Assembly (NCBI RefSeq): GCF_029674545.1
Contig: NZ_CP121354.1
Span: 2,551,001 to 2,615,000, forward strand
Reading direction: 5' to 3'
DNA: 64,000 nucleotides
DNA from: Mesorhizobium sp. WSM4904
Lineage (GTDB): Bacteria > Pseudomonadota > Alphaproteobacteria > Rhizobiales > Rhizobiaceae
Position 1 is the first letter of the stretch, and each line of letters begins with the position of its first letter. Below, in pieces: positions 17,446-26,028 of this stretch. A program made the translations under genes and the position numbers. Below the pieces are notes generated by a model, which did not search any database, was not told the DNA's origin, and worked only from the letters and a program-made list of their open reading frames with translations.

Positions 17446-17478
17446 TTGTCATGATATTATTTTCCTAATTGACATGAT
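17446..17478 (+). promoter_or_regulatory. Direct repeats TTGTCATGAT/TTGACATGAT upstream of ehuA
   Basis: TTGTCATGAT at 17446-17455 and TTGACATGAT at 17469-17478 are 23 bases apart on the same face of the helix (about two turns). The first overlaps GTCATGATATTAT, matched at the enuR start. The stretch between is AT-rich. It lies 55 to 87 bases before the ehuA TTG start, in the right place for an operator and promoter of the uptake and catabolism operon. Confidence 0.45.
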
Positions 17479-17532
17479 TTGGCGCGTTTCGCATCGTTAA
17501 GGGCACAGGCTGCTCCAGAACGGGGAAATGTA

Positions 17533-18318
17533 TTGCCCGCGCCCATCATCAAGGTCGATGCCATTTCGAAGAGCTTCGGCACCTTCAAGGTGCTGGACGG
17601 CCTGTCGATGCAGGTCATGCCAGGCGAGAAGCTGGCGCTGATCGGCCCGTCCGGATCCGGCAAGACGACGATCCTGCGCATCCTGATGACGCTGGAGAAG
17701 ATCGACGGCGGCCACATCCAGATTGACGGCGAGCAGCTCTATCACATGGAGCGCAACGGTCAGTTGCTGCCGGCCGACGAGCGGCACCTCGCCAAGATGC
17801 GCCAGAAGATCGGCATGGTCTTCCAGCTCTTCAACCTGTTCCCGCACAAATGCGTCATGGACAACGTCACGCTGGCGCCGATGCTGACCAAGGGCGTCGC
17901 GCGCGCTGCCGCCGAAAAGCGGGCGATGGAGCTGCTCGACATGGTGGGGCTGGCCGACAAGGCCAAGGCGATGCCGGCGCAGCTTTCCGGCGGCCAGAAG
18001 CAGCGCGTCGCGATCGCCCGGGCGCTGGCGCTGTCGCCCAAGATCATGCTGTTCGACGAGGTCACCTCGGCGCTCGATCCCGAACTGGTCGAGGAGGTGC
18101 TCAACGTCATGCGCAAGCTCGCTGCCGAGACCGACATGACGATGCTGCTCGTCACCCACGAGATGGGCTTTGCCCACGACTTCGCCGACAGGGTGCTGTT
18201 CTTCGACCGCGGCAGGATCGTCGAGGAAGGCAAGCCCGATGAGATTTTCCGCCATCCCAAGCAGGAACGCACACAGGGTTTCCTGAAGAAGATCATCGCG
18301 GCCGGACATCGCGTCTGA
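17533..18318 (+). CDS. ehuA: Ectoine/hydroxyectoine ABC importer ATP-binding subunit (EhuA)
   Basis: A 261-residue polar amino-acid type ABC ATPase. Walker A is GPSGSGKTT (residues 38-46), the signature is [16 protein letters not shown], and Walker B is [15 protein letters not shown]. It energises uptake of ectoine and 5-hydroxyectoine with EhuC and EhuD at the inner membrane. I chose TTG 17533 because CGGGGA sits six bases before it and the protein then begins like other family members ([15 protein letters not shown]); a longer reading from TTG 17479 adds residues without similarity. First gene of a nine-gene operon, with the direct repeats at 17446-17478 in its promoter. Confidence 0.93.
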   Translation: MPAPIIKVDAISKSFGTFKVLDGLSMQVMPGEKLALIGPSGSGKTTILRILMTLEKIDGGHIQIDGEQLYHMERNGQLLPADERHLAKMRQKIGMVFQLFNLFPHKCVMDNVTLAPMLTKGVARAAAEKRAMELLDMVGLADKAKAMPAQLSGGQKQRVAIARALALSPKIMLFDEVTSALDPELVEEVLNVMRKLAAETDMTMLLVTHEMGFAHDFADRVLFFDRGRIVEEGKPDEIFRHPKQERTQGFLKKIIAAGHRV

Positions 18319-18425
18319 CCGCAATGCAAACGGGCGACGAAGTCGTCCCGGGCAACGAGCCGTCCTCGGGGTCCAAACGCCCAGGTGGGCAAACCAAGAA
18401 GATAGAAACTAAGGAGTTGGGAACG

Positions 18426-19277
18426 ATGAAGAAACTTGGCATTCTGGCTGGCGTCGCCGGCCTCGCAGTGGCCGCGGTGTTGGTCGCCTCCGGTGCGCGT
18501 TCGGCCGACGACGCCAAGCTGGAGCAGCTCAAGCAGCAAGGCTTCGCCCGCGTCGCCATCGCCAATGAGCCGCCCTATACGGCGGTCGCCGCCGACGGCA
18601 AGGTCTCGGGCGCGGCGCCGGATGTGGCGCGCGAGATCTTCAAGCGCCTCGGCGTCAACGACATCGTCGCCTCCATCTCCGAATACGGCGCCATGATCCC
18701 CGGCCTGCAGGCCGGCCGCTTCGATGTCGTCACCGCCGGCCTGTTCATGAAGCCGGAGCGCTGCGCGGCGGTCGCCTATTCCGAGCCGGTGCTGTGCGAT
18801 GCCGAGGCGATGCTGGTGAAGAAGGGCAATCCGAAGGGCTTCAAGAGCTATGAGGACATCGCCAAGGACAGCTCCGCCACCGTCGGCGCGCCCGGCGGCG
18901 GCACCGAGGAGAAGCTGGCGCTCAATGCCGGCGTGCCGCGTGATCGCGTCATCGTCGTGCCGGACGGCCAGAGCGGCCTGAAGATGGTGCAGGACGGTCG
19001 CATCGACGCCTATTCGCTGCCCGTTCTGTCGATCAACGACCTGGTCAAGAAGGCCAATGACCCGAACCTCGAAGTGATCGCGCCGGTGCAGGGCGCACCC
19101 GTCTATTGCGACGGCGCCGCCTTCAAGAAGGGCGACGAGGCGCTGCGCGACGCCTATGACGTCGAGCTCGCCAAGATGAAGAAGTCCGGCGAGTTCGCCA
19201 AGATCATCGAGCCCTACGGCTTCTCCGCCAAGGCGGCGATGTCGACGACGCGCGAGAAGCTCTGCGCGGCGAAGTAG
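18426..19277 (+). CDS. ehuB: Periplasmic ectoine/hydroxyectoine-binding protein (EhuB)
   Basis: A 283-residue family 3 solute-binding protein. It has a signal peptide (MKKLGILAGVAGLAVAAVLVASGARSA) with cleavage probably after ARSA, then the mature two-lobe domain beginning DDAKLEQLKQQGFARVAIANEPPYT. The central part contains RFDVVTAGLFMKPERC and GAPGGGTEEKLAL. In Sinorhizobium meliloti EhuB binds ectoines in the periplasm and delivers them to EhuCD. ATG 18426 is preceded by AAGGAG at 18411-18416. It is 107 bases after ehuA, and a strong hairpin follows at 19287-19312, fitting a binding protein made at a higher level than the permease. Confidence 0.93.
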   Translation: MKKLGILAGVAGLAVAAVLVASGARSADDAKLEQLKQQGFARVAIANEPPYTAVAADGKVSGAAPDVAREIFKRLGVNDIVASISEYGAMIPGLQAGRFDVVTAGLFMKPERCAAVAYSEPVLCDAEAMLVKKGNPKGFKSYEDIAKDSSATVGAPGGGTEEKLALNAGVPRDRVIVVPDGQSGLKMVQDGRIDAYSLPVLSINDLVKKANDPNLEVIAPVQGAPVYCDGAAFKKGDEALRDAYDVELAKMKKSGEFAKIIEPYGFSAKAAMSTTREKLCAAK

Positions 19278-19286
19278 TGCTCTTTG

Positions 19287-19444
19287 CCTTCTCCCCGCTT
19301 GCGGGGAGAAGGTGGCCCGAAGGGCCGGACGAGGGGCGGCGCCAGCATTTCAAGGTTAGCGCTGCCCTTCACCTGCCTGCCCGTCCTTCGCAGCAGCTGC
19401 GGAGGGTGAACCGGCATCTTCTGCCCGTTCAACGGGGAGAAGGA
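19287..19444. repeat. Palindromic repeat after ehuB
   Basis: CCTTCTCCCCGC (19287-19298) pairs perfectly with GCGGGGAGAAGG (19301-19312) over a two-base loop. Further on, GGGGCGGCGC and GCGCTGCCC form a second inverted pair and AACGGGGAGAAGGAA closes the block. The sequence is related to the repeat at 12148-12273. Lying between ehuB and ehuC inside one operon, the hairpin would stabilise the ehuB message or lower permease expression. Confidence 0.75.
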
Positions 19445-19470
19445 ACCTAAACCGCAAACGTTGGAACCCA

Positions 19471-20130
19471 ATGACCCAGTGGTCCGGCTATCTCGGCCTG
19501 ATATTGCAAGGAGCGCTTGTCACCATCGAGCTGACGCTGATGGGATCGGTGCTGGCGCTCGTCATGGCTTTCCTCGCCGGCATGGGCCGCGTGTCGCGCT
19601 TCTTCATTATTCGGGCGTTGGCCACGACCTATATCGAGTTCTTCCGCGGCACGTCGATCTTCGTGCAGCTGTTCTGGGCCTATTTCGTGCTGCCCTTCGC
19701 CGGCCTGTCGCTGACGCCGCTCCAAGCCGGCGTGCTGGCGCTGGGGCTCAATGTCGGCGCCTATGCCGCCGAGGTCGTGCGCGGCGCCATACTGTCGATC
19801 GGACGCGAGCAGTACGAAGCCTGCACGGCGCTCAATCTCGGCCGCTGGCAAGGCATGCGCCACGTGATCCTGCCGCAAGCGCTGCTGGTCATGCTGCCGA
19901 CCTTCGGCAACAATGCGATCGAACTGCTCAAGGCGACCTCGGTCGTGTCGCTGATCTCGCTCGCCGATCTCACCTTCCAGGCGCAGGTGGTACGCTCGCA
20001 GACCGGCAGCACGCTGATGCCCTTCGTCTCGGTGCTCGTCATCTATTTCGTGCTGGCGCTGATCATTTCCTGGGGCGTGCGTTCGCTGGAGCGCCGCATG
20101 GCGCGCGGCCTCGACGGAGTGCGTGTCTGA
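19471..20130 (+). CDS. ehuC: Ectoine ABC importer permease (EhuC)
   Basis: A 219-residue HisM-type amino-acid permease with about five membrane segments; the first is VTIELTLMGSVLALVMAFLAG. The EAA loop that contacts EhuA is seen in YEACTALNLGRWQGMRHVILPQALLVMLP. The domain is full length for the family. The start ATG at 19471 follows AACGTTGGAACCC, a weak ribosome site, and the repeat at 19287-19444 sits upstream. The stop is 16 bases before the ehuD ATG. It forms a heterodimer with EhuD in the inner membrane. Confidence 0.92.
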   Translation: MTQWSGYLGLILQGALVTIELTLMGSVLALVMAFLAGMGRVSRFFIIRALATTYIEFFRGTSIFVQLFWAYFVLPFAGLSLTPLQAGVLALGLNVGAYAAEVVRGAILSIGREQYEACTALNLGRWQGMRHVILPQALLVMLPTFGNNAIELLKATSVVSLISLADLTFQAQVVRSQTGSTLMPFVSVLVIYFVLALIISWGVRSLERRMARGLDGVRV

Positions 20131-20146
20131 TGGAGTGGGCCAAGTA

Positions 20147-20806
20147 ATGGAATGGGATTGGGACTTCGTCCGGCAGATCATGCCGACCCTGATCCAGGGC
20201 GTGAAGATCACGATCCTGGCGACGGTGCTCGGGTCGGTCCTGGCCGCCATCGTCGGCCTGGCAATAGCGCTGGCGCGGCGCTCGCCGAACCGGGCGGTGT
20301 CGCGCAGCGTCGGCTGGTTCGCCGAATTCATCCGCGGCACGCCGCTCCTGGTGCAGCTCTACTTCATCTTCTACGTGCTGCCCGATTTCGGCATCCTGTT
20401 GCCGCCTCTGGTGGCCGGCGTCATCGGGCTTGGCCTGCACTACGGCACCTATACGGCAGAGGTTTATCGCGCCGGCATCGACAATGTGCCGCGCGGCCAG
20501 TGGGAGGGCGCCAAGGCCTGCAACCTGAGTGGCCACCACACCTGGACGCATGTCATCCTGCCGCAGGCGATCCCGCCGATGATCCCGGCTCTGGCCAACT
20601 ATTTCATCGCCATGTTCAAGGAGACGCCGCTGCTTTCTGCGATCACCGTGCTGGAGCTGATGAACCAGGCCAAGAGCGTGGCCAACAGCTACTATCGCTA
20701 CATCGAGCCGATGACGCTGGTCGGCGCCTTCTTCCTCGTCATCAGCCTCTGCTCCGTCGTATTCTTGCGCTGGCTGGAGCACCGCTACGGCAGGATCGAA
20801 AGATGA
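20147..20806 (+). CDS. ehuD: Ectoine ABC importer permease (EhuD)
   Basis: A 219-residue permease paralogous to EhuC. It begins MEWDWDFVRQIMPTLIQGVKITILATVLG and has the EAA loop in WEGAKACNLSGHHTWTHVILPQAIPPMIP. Membrane segments include ILATVLGSVLAAIVGLAIAL and MTLVGAFFLVISLCSVVFL. GGAG at 20132-20135 lies 11 bases upstream of ATG 20147; a GTG at 20123 would add eight residues overlapping the ehuC end. The TGA overlaps the eutA start (ATGA). It completes the inner-membrane channel with EhuC and EhuA. Confidence 0.92.
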   Translation: MEWDWDFVRQIMPTLIQGVKITILATVLGSVLAAIVGLAIALARRSPNRAVSRSVGWFAEFIRGTPLLVQLYFIFYVLPDFGILLPPLVAGVIGLGLHYGTYTAEVYRAGIDNVPRGQWEGAKACNLSGHHTWTHVILPQAIPPMIPALANYFIAMFKETPLLSAITVLELMNQAKSVANSYYRYIEPMTLVGAFFLVISLCSVVFLRWLEHRYGRIER

Positions 20807-21588
20807 AAGTCATGAAACCGTTGCCCGAAATCCGGCTGGCGCCGAGCCGGCCCGCCCTCGATGCGCGTCCGCTGGAAAAACGTGTCGGTCTGATAGCTCT
20901 AGCCACCGACCACACCAGCGAGGCCGACTTCCGCCGCATGGTGGCGAGCGAACGGATCGGCGTCTATGTCGCGCGCATTCCCTATGCCAATCCGACGACG
21001 CCGGAGAATTTGCGCAAGATGCAGCCGCAGCTTTCGGCGGGCGCGGCGCTGATCCTGCCGGACGAGCCGCTCGACGCCATCTGTTACTCCTGTACCTCGG
21101 CCTCCGTGGTGATCGGCGACGCCGAGATCGAAGCCGCGATCCAGGCGGCCAAACCGAACGTTCCCGTGGTCACGCCACCGATGGCGGGCGTACGCGGCCT
21201 TAAGGCTTTCGGGGTGAAGCGGATCAGCATTCTCACGCCTTACACCGTCGAGACCAGCCGGCCGATGGCGACCTATTTCGCCGCGCACGGCTTCGATATC
21301 GAGAGCTTCACCTGCCTCGGATTCGAGGACGACCGCGAGATGGCGCGGATCAAGCCTGCCTCCCTCGTCGAGCTGGCGCGCAAGGCCATGCATGCCCAGG
21401 CCGACGCGCTGTTCGTCTCGTGCACGGCATTGCGCGCGGCGCTTGCCGTTCCGGGCATGGAAGAGGCGATCGGACGCCCGGTTGTCACCAGCAACCAGGC
21501 CAGCGCCTGGAATTGCCTGCGGCTCTGCGGCGATGACGCGCCGCGGCCGGAGTTCGGCCGGCTGATGACAAAGCCGCTTGGACAGTAA
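20803..21588 (+). CDS. eutA: Hydroxyectoine utilisation protein EutA (Asp/Glu racemase-like)
   Basis: A 261-residue protein of the aspartate/glutamate racemase and maleate isomerase superfamily. Two cysteines in the expected active-site places are Cys97 (CYSCTSAS) and Cys207 (FVSCTALRA), with TPYTVETSR between. Its start overlaps the ehuD stop. EutA, EutB and EutC are proposed to act together to convert 5-hydroxyectoine to ectoine, so they matter only for the hydroxylated substrate. The exact reaction of EutA is not settled; an isomerase step is the inference from its fold. The following gene is separated by a palindromic repeat at 21611-21769. Confidence 0.9.
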   Translation: MKVMKPLPEIRLAPSRPALDARPLEKRVGLIALATDHTSEADFRRMVASERIGVYVARIPYANPTTPENLRKMQPQLSAGAALILPDEPLDAICYSCTSASVVIGDAEIEAAIQAAKPNVPVVTPPMAGVRGLKAFGVKRISILTPYTVETSRPMATYFAAHGFDIESFTCLGFEDDREMARIKPASLVELARKAMHAQADALFVSCTALRAALAVPGMEEAIGRPVVTSNQASAWNCLRLCGDDAPRPEFGRLMTKPLGQ

Positions 21589-21610
21589 AAATTATGTCCT
21601 GCGTACAAGA

Positions 21611-21769
21611 GCGACCCCTTCTGGCCTGCCGGCCATCTCCCCCTCAAGGGGGGAGATTAGCTGCTGCTACGCTTTCGCCAATCATCGACATTGCAGGAAG
21701 AGAGACGGTGCCGAAGCTGCGGATCACCCCCCTTGAGGGGGAGATGGCCGGCAGGCCAGAGGGGGTCGC
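21611..21769. repeat. 159-bp palindromic repeat between eutA and eutB
   Basis: The two ends are inverted copies of about 43 bases, 21611-21653 and 21727-21769, differing at one position; the core reads CTGGCCTGCCGGCCATCTCC on the left and its complement on the right. The copies flank about 73 bases of ordinary sequence, so the element has the form of a small inverted-repeat element rather than a single hairpin. It ends three bases before the eutB start codon, and the GAGGGGG at 21759-21765 within it is the only ribosome-site-like sequence for eutB. Confidence 0.88.
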
Positions 21770-21772
21770 CCG

Positions 21773-22765
21773 ATGACGCGCGCCGTCGCCCTCGCGGACA
21801 TCCGTACCGCCCGCGAGCGTATCGCCAACAAGGTCGAGCGTACGCCGGTCGTGCTGTCGCAAAGCCTCTCCGATCGCGCAGGCCATCCCGTCCACCTCAA
21901 GCTGGAGCATCACCAGACCACCGGCGCGTTCAAACTGCGCGGCGCGTCCAACGCCATCGCCGCGCTGAGCCCGCAGGAGAGATCGCGCGGCGTCGTCGCG
22001 GCATCGACCGGCAATCACGGCCGCGCGCTCGCGCATGCGGCCATGCTCGAATGCATGCGCGCGGTGATCTGCATGTCGAAGCTGGTGCCCGAGAACAAGC
22101 TCGATGCCATCCGTCGTCTCGGTGCGGATATCCGCATCGTCGGCAACAGCCAGGACGATGCACAGCAGGAGGTCGACAGGTTGGTCGCGGAGGAGGGCCT
22201 CGTCATGCTGCCGCCCTTCGAGCACCCGGACATCGTCGCCGGGCAAGGCACGCTGGGATTGGAGATCATGGAACAGGTTCCGGACGCGGCAAGCGTGCTG
22301 GTGCCGCTCTCCGGCGGTGGATTGGCGGCCGGCGTCGCCGCGGCCGTCAAGGGTGTGAGCCCGAGCACCAGCGTCATCGGCATCTCGATGGAGCGAGGCG
22401 CCGCAATGAAGGCGAGCCTCGATGCCGGCCGGCCGGTGCAGGTCGAGGAACTGCCGACGCTCGCGGATTCGCTAGGCGGCGGCATCGGCCTCGACAACCG
22501 CCTGACCTTTGCCATGTGCCGCGACCTGCTCGACGACGTCATCCTGCTCTCAGAGGAGGAGATCGCCGCCGGCATCCGCCATGCCTATGAGGAAGAGCGC
22601 GAGATCATCGAAGGCGCGGGCGCCGTCGGCATCGGCGCGCTGCTTGCCGGAAAGGTGAAGGCGAAAGGCCCGATCGTCCTCATCCTGTCCGGCCGCAATA
22701 TCGACATGAGCCTGCATCGCCGCATCGTCTGCGGCGACCCTGCACCGGAGGAGAGCGCCGTATGA
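21773..22765 (+). CDS. eutB: Hydroxyectoine utilisation dehydratase EutB (threonine dehydratase-like)
   Basis: A 330-residue PLP enzyme of the serine/threonine dehydratase fold. The Schiff-base lysine is K54 in TTGAFKLRGASNA, the phosphate-binding glycine loop is LSGGGLAAGVAAAVKG, and STGNHGRALAHAA is the substrate loop. It is thought to catalyse dehydration of the hydroxylated ring intermediate in the conversion of 5-hydroxyectoine, with EutC as reductase partner. The end overlaps the eutC start (ATGA). The start follows the repeat at 21611-21769 directly, and the only ribosome-site candidate lies in that repeat. Length matches the family. Confidence 0.92.
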   Translation: MTRAVALADIRTARERIANKVERTPVVLSQSLSDRAGHPVHLKLEHHQTTGAFKLRGASNAIAALSPQERSRGVVAASTGNHGRALAHAAMLECMRAVICMSKLVPENKLDAIRRLGADIRIVGNSQDDAQQEVDRLVAEEGLVMLPPFEHPDIVAGQGTLGLEIMEQVPDAASVLVPLSGGGLAAGVAAAVKGVSPSTSVIGISMERGAAMKASLDAGRPVQVEELPTLADSLGGGIGLDNRLTFAMCRDLLDDVILLSEEEIAAGIRHAYEEEREIIEGAGAVGIGALLAGKVKAKGPIVLILSGRNIDMSLHRRIVCGDPAPEESAV

Positions 22766-23754
22766 GCCGCATGACCATTCTCACCGAAGCGGAACTGCGC
22801 AAGATCGTGACGCTCGATCTCGACGCCGTCGCCTGCGTCGAGAATGCCTTCCGCGCTCTTGCCACGAAGCAAGTGGTGATGCCGCCGATCTTGAGGCTCG
22901 ACATTCACGAGCATCGCGGCGAGGTCGACGTGAAATCCGCCTATGTGCCCGGCATAGACGGCTTCGCCGTCAAGATAAGCTCCGGCTTCTTCGACAATCC
23001 GAAGCTCGGCCTGCCGAGCGGCGGCGGCATGATGGTGCTGCTTTCAGCAAAGACCGGCGTAGTCGAGGCGCTGCTGCTCGACAACGGCTATCTGACTGAT
23101 GTCCGCACGGCGGCCGCCGGCGCTGTCGCGGCCAAGCATCTGTCGCGCGAAGAGTCCAGCGTAGCCGCGATCTTCGGTGCCGGCTTGCAGGCCGGCCTGC
23201 AATTGGAAGCCTTGCGCCTTGTCAGGCCGATCGAGGAAGCGCGCATCTGGGCGCGCGACGCCGCCAAGGCCGAGGCGACCGCCGCCCGCCTGCGCGAAAG
23301 GCTGGGCATCATGGTGCGCGCCGAGCCGGACGCAGCGAAGGCGGCGGCCGATGCCGACATCATCGTCACCACCACGCCGTCGACCGAACCGCTGATCAAG
23401 GCCGGGTTCGTCTCGGCCGGCCAGCACATCACCGCCATGGGCTCGGACGCCGAGCACAAGAACGAGATCGCGCCGGCGATCCTTCGCCTGGCCGATCTCT
23501 ATGTCGCCGACAGCGCGAAGCAGACGCGGCGTCTCGGCGAACTCCACCACGCCATCGAGGCCGGCGTGATGGCCGCCGACGCCGAAGTCACCGAACTCGG
23601 CCAGATCATCGCCGGGAAGAAGCACGGCCGGCGCTCGGCCGGCGACATCACCATCGCCGACCTCACCGGCACCGGCGTGCAGGACACCGCGATCGCCACC
23701 TTGGCCCGCGACCGCGCGCGGGCGGCGAAGGCCGGAACGATTTTGGAAAGCTGA
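22762..23754 (+). CDS. eutC: Hydroxyectoine utilisation protein EutC (ornithine cyclodeaminase-like)
   Basis: A 330-residue protein of the ornithine cyclodeaminase/mu-crystallin family. NAD-binding: AAIFGAGLQAGLQLEAL around residues 135-151; ADIIVTTTPSTEPLIK and GQHITAMGSDAEHKNEI follow; the N-terminal active-site segment has EVDVKSAYVPGIDGFAVKISSGFFDN. It is thought to reduce the unsaturated product of EutB. Coupled to eutB by overlapping ATGA; the next gene, doeA, starts 37 bases after. Family members act on imines and cyclic amino acids, which fits a ring intermediate. Confidence 0.91.
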   Translation: MSRMTILTEAELRKIVTLDLDAVACVENAFRALATKQVVMPPILRLDIHEHRGEVDVKSAYVPGIDGFAVKISSGFFDNPKLGLPSGGGMMVLLSAKTGVVEALLLDNGYLTDVRTAAAGAVAAKHLSREESSVAAIFGAGLQAGLQLEALRLVRPIEEARIWARDAAKAEATAARLRERLGIMVRAEPDAAKAAADADIIVTTTPSTEPLIKAGFVSAGQHITAMGSDAEHKNEIAPAILRLADLYVADSAKQTRRLGELHHAIEAGVMAADAEVTELGQIIAGKKHGRRSAGDITIADLTGTGVQDTAIATLARDRARAAKAGTILES

Positions 23755-23791
23755 TGCTGGCCGTAAAGGCCCAAAAACGAGGACCAACAAA

Positions 23792-24970
23792 ATGCAGCCA
23801 AACCTGAAATTCTCGCGAAGCGAATTTGCCGATCGCCTCGCCAAGACGCGGAAAGCCATGCAGGCCAAGGGGGTCGATCTCTTGATCGTCAGCGATCCCT
23901 CCAACATGGCCTGGCTGACCGGCTATGACGGCTGGTCCTTCTATGTGCATCAAGCGGTCATCGTGCCGCCTTCGGGCGAGCCGGTCTGGTATGGCCGCGG
24001 CCAGGACGCCAACGGCGCCAAGCGCACCGCCTATCTCGCGCACGACAACATCATCGGCTACGCCGACCATTATGTGCAGTCGACTGAACGGCACCCGATG
24101 GACTACCTCGCCAGCGTGCTGGCGGAGCGCCGCTGGGACAAGCTCACCATCGGCGTCGAGATGGACAATTACTGGTTCTCCGCCGCGGCCTTCGCCTCGC
24201 TGCAGAAGCACCTGCCCAACGCCCGGTTCGTCGACGCCACCGCGCTGGTCAACTGGCAGCGCGCGGTGAAGAGCGCGACCGAGATCGACTACATGCGCAA
24301 GGCGGCGCGCATCGTCGAGGCCATGCATAAGCGCATCGTCGACAAGATAGAGGTCGGCATGCGCAAATGCGATCTGGTCGCCGAGATCTACGATGCCGGC
24401 ACGCGCGGCGTCGAAGGCATCGGCGGCGACTATCCGGCGATCGTGCCGCTCTTGCCGTCGGGCGCCGACGCTTCGGCACCGCATCTCACCTGGGACGACA
24501 AGCCGATGAAGGCGGGCGAGGGCACGTTCTTCGAGATCGCCGGCTGCTACAATCGCTACCATTGCCCGCTGTCGCGCACCGTCTTCCTCGGCAAGCCGAC
24601 GCAGGCCTTCCTCGACGCCGAGAAGGCGACGCTGGAAGGCATGGAAGCAGGCCTTGCCGCGGCGAAGCCGGGCAACGCCTGCGAGGACATCGCCAACGCC
24701 TTCTTCGCGGTGCTGAAGAAGTACGGCATCGTCAAGGACAACCGCACCGGCTACCCGATCGGCATCTCCTATCCGCCGGACTGGGGCGAGCGTACGATGA
24801 GCCTGCGCCCCGGCGACTGCACCGAGCTCAAGCCCGGCATGACCTTCCATTTCATGACGGGTCTGTGGCTGGAGACGATGGGACTGGAGATCACCGAGTC
24901 GATCCTGATCACCGAGACCGGCGTCGAATGCCTGGCCAACGTGCCGCGCAAGCTGTTCGTGAAGGATTGA
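23792..24970 (+). CDS. doeA: Ectoine hydrolase (DoeA/EutD)
   Basis: A 392-residue creatinase/M24-type hydrolase that opens the ectoine ring to give N-alpha-acetyl-2,4-diaminobutyrate (and possibly its gamma isomer). N-terminal domain: MAWLTGYDGWSFYVHQA. C-terminal pita-bread fold: CDLVAEIYDAGTRGVEGIGGDYPAIVPLLPSG, FFEIAGCYNRYHCPLSRTVFLGK and RPGDCTELKPGMTFHF. The usual M24 metal ligands are partly replaced, as in creatinases, so it is a metal-free hydrolase by family precedent. Situated between EutC and DoeB, in pathway order. Upstream AACGAGGACCAAC contains a weak GAGGA ribosome site. Confidence 0.94.
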   Translation: MQPNLKFSRSEFADRLAKTRKAMQAKGVDLLIVSDPSNMAWLTGYDGWSFYVHQAVIVPPSGEPVWYGRGQDANGAKRTAYLAHDNIIGYADHYVQSTERHPMDYLASVLAERRWDKLTIGVEMDNYWFSAAAFASLQKHLPNARFVDATALVNWQRAVKSATEIDYMRKAARIVEAMHKRIVDKIEVGMRKCDLVAEIYDAGTRGVEGIGGDYPAIVPLLPSGADASAPHLTWDDKPMKAGEGTFFEIAGCYNRYHCPLSRTVFLGKPTQAFLDAEKATLEGMEAGLAAAKPGNACEDIANAFFAVLKKYGIVKDNRTGYPIGISYPPDWGERTMSLRPGDCTELKPGMTFHFMTGLWLETMGLEITESILITETGVECLANVPRKLFVKD

Positions 24971-24974
24971 GGCA

Positions 24975-25976
24975 ATGTCAGCTCTGCGTCCATCTCCGAT
25001 CACGCCGACCGTCGACTTCGAGCGCGACGGCGTGCAGCACGGCTTCCTGCGCCTGCCTTACAGCCGCGACGATTCGGCCTGGGGTTCGGTGATGATCCCA
25101 ACCTGCGTGATCCGCAACGGCAAGGGGCCGACGGCGCTGCTCACCGGCGGCAATCATGGCGACGAATATGAGGGGCCGCTGGCGCTCTACGAGCTCGCCC
25201 GCACCCTCGACCCGAAGAACGTCACCGGCACGGTCATCATCGTGCCGGCGATGAATTATCCGGCGTTCCGCGCCGGCACGCGCACGTCGCCGATCGACAA
25301 GGGCAACATGAACCGCAGCTTCCCTGGCCGGCCCGACGGCACGGTGACGGAGAAGATCGCCGACTATTTCCAACGCGAATTGCTGCCGCGGGCGGACATC
25401 GTGTTCGACTTCCACTCCGGCGGAAGGACGTTGGATTTCGTGCCGTTCTGCGCCGCGCACACGCTGCCCGACAAGGCGCAGGAAAAGAAAGCCTTCGCGG
25501 CGGTCGAGGCCTTTTCGGCGCCGTTCTCGATGCGCATGACCGAGATCGACACGGTCGGCATGTATGACACGGCGGCCGAGGAGATGGGCAAGGTCTTCGT
25601 CACCACCGAACTCGGCGGTGGCGGCACGTCACGGGCCGAGACGGTGCGCATCGCCCGGCGCGGCGTGCTCAACGTGCTGCGCCATGCCGGTATCGTTGCT
25701 GGTGCGGTCGAGAAGACTCGAACTCAATGGCTCGACATGCCCTCGGGCGATTGCTTCGCTTTCGCCGAGGACGACGGCATGATTGAGACCATGGTCGACC
25801 TTGGCGAGAAAGTGGACGAGGGGCAGGTCGTGGCGCGCATCCATTCGACCGGCCGTACCGGCATGGCGCCACAGGAGATCAGGGCCAGGATGTCGGGCCT
25901 GCTGGCGGCGCGCCATTTCCCTGGCCTGGTCAAGGCCGGCGATTGCGTCTCGGTGCTTGCCGTCGAGGTCGATTGA
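24975..25976 (+). CDS. doeB: N-alpha-acetyl-L-2,4-diaminobutyrate deacetylase (DoeB/EutE)
   Basis: A 333-residue zinc hydrolase of the succinylglutamate desuccinylase/aspartoacylase family. The zinc and catalytic residues are seen in GGNHGDEYEG (His61, Glu64) and in VFDFHSGGRTLD (second His). It removes the acetyl group from the DoeA product to give L-2,4-diaminobutyrate, which passes to DoeD. Starts four bases after the doeA stop, with GGCAATG at the junction, so the two are probably coupled. The gene closes the plus-strand operon and is followed by a strong hairpin at 26029-26059. Confidence 0.94.
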   Translation: MSALRPSPITPTVDFERDGVQHGFLRLPYSRDDSAWGSVMIPTCVIRNGKGPTALLTGGNHGDEYEGPLALYELARTLDPKNVTGTVIIVPAMNYPAFRAGTRTSPIDKGNMNRSFPGRPDGTVTEKIADYFQRELLPRADIVFDFHSGGRTLDFVPFCAAHTLPDKAQEKKAFAAVEAFSAPFSMRMTEIDTVGMYDTAAEEMGKVFVTTELGGGGTSRAETVRIARRGVLNVLRHAGIVAGAVEKTRTQWLDMPSGDCFAFAEDDGMIETMVDLGEKVDEGQVVARIHSTGRTGMAPQEIRARMSGLLAARHFPGLVKAGDCVSVLAVEVD

Positions 25977-26028
25977 TGCCGATCGCGGCCCCAGACCACG
26001 CATCGTGCTGAGCGGTTGAAGAAGAGAT

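Noticed and set aside
17479..17532. Longer ehuA reading from TTG 17479
   Set aside because: It starts inside the direct-repeat region and adds non-conserved residues; CGGGGA at 17521-17526 supports TTG 17533.
24367..25092. Arg-rich 241-residue plus-strand frame over doeA
   Set aside because: Low-complexity shadow in another frame of doeA and doeB, both of which have full family motifs.
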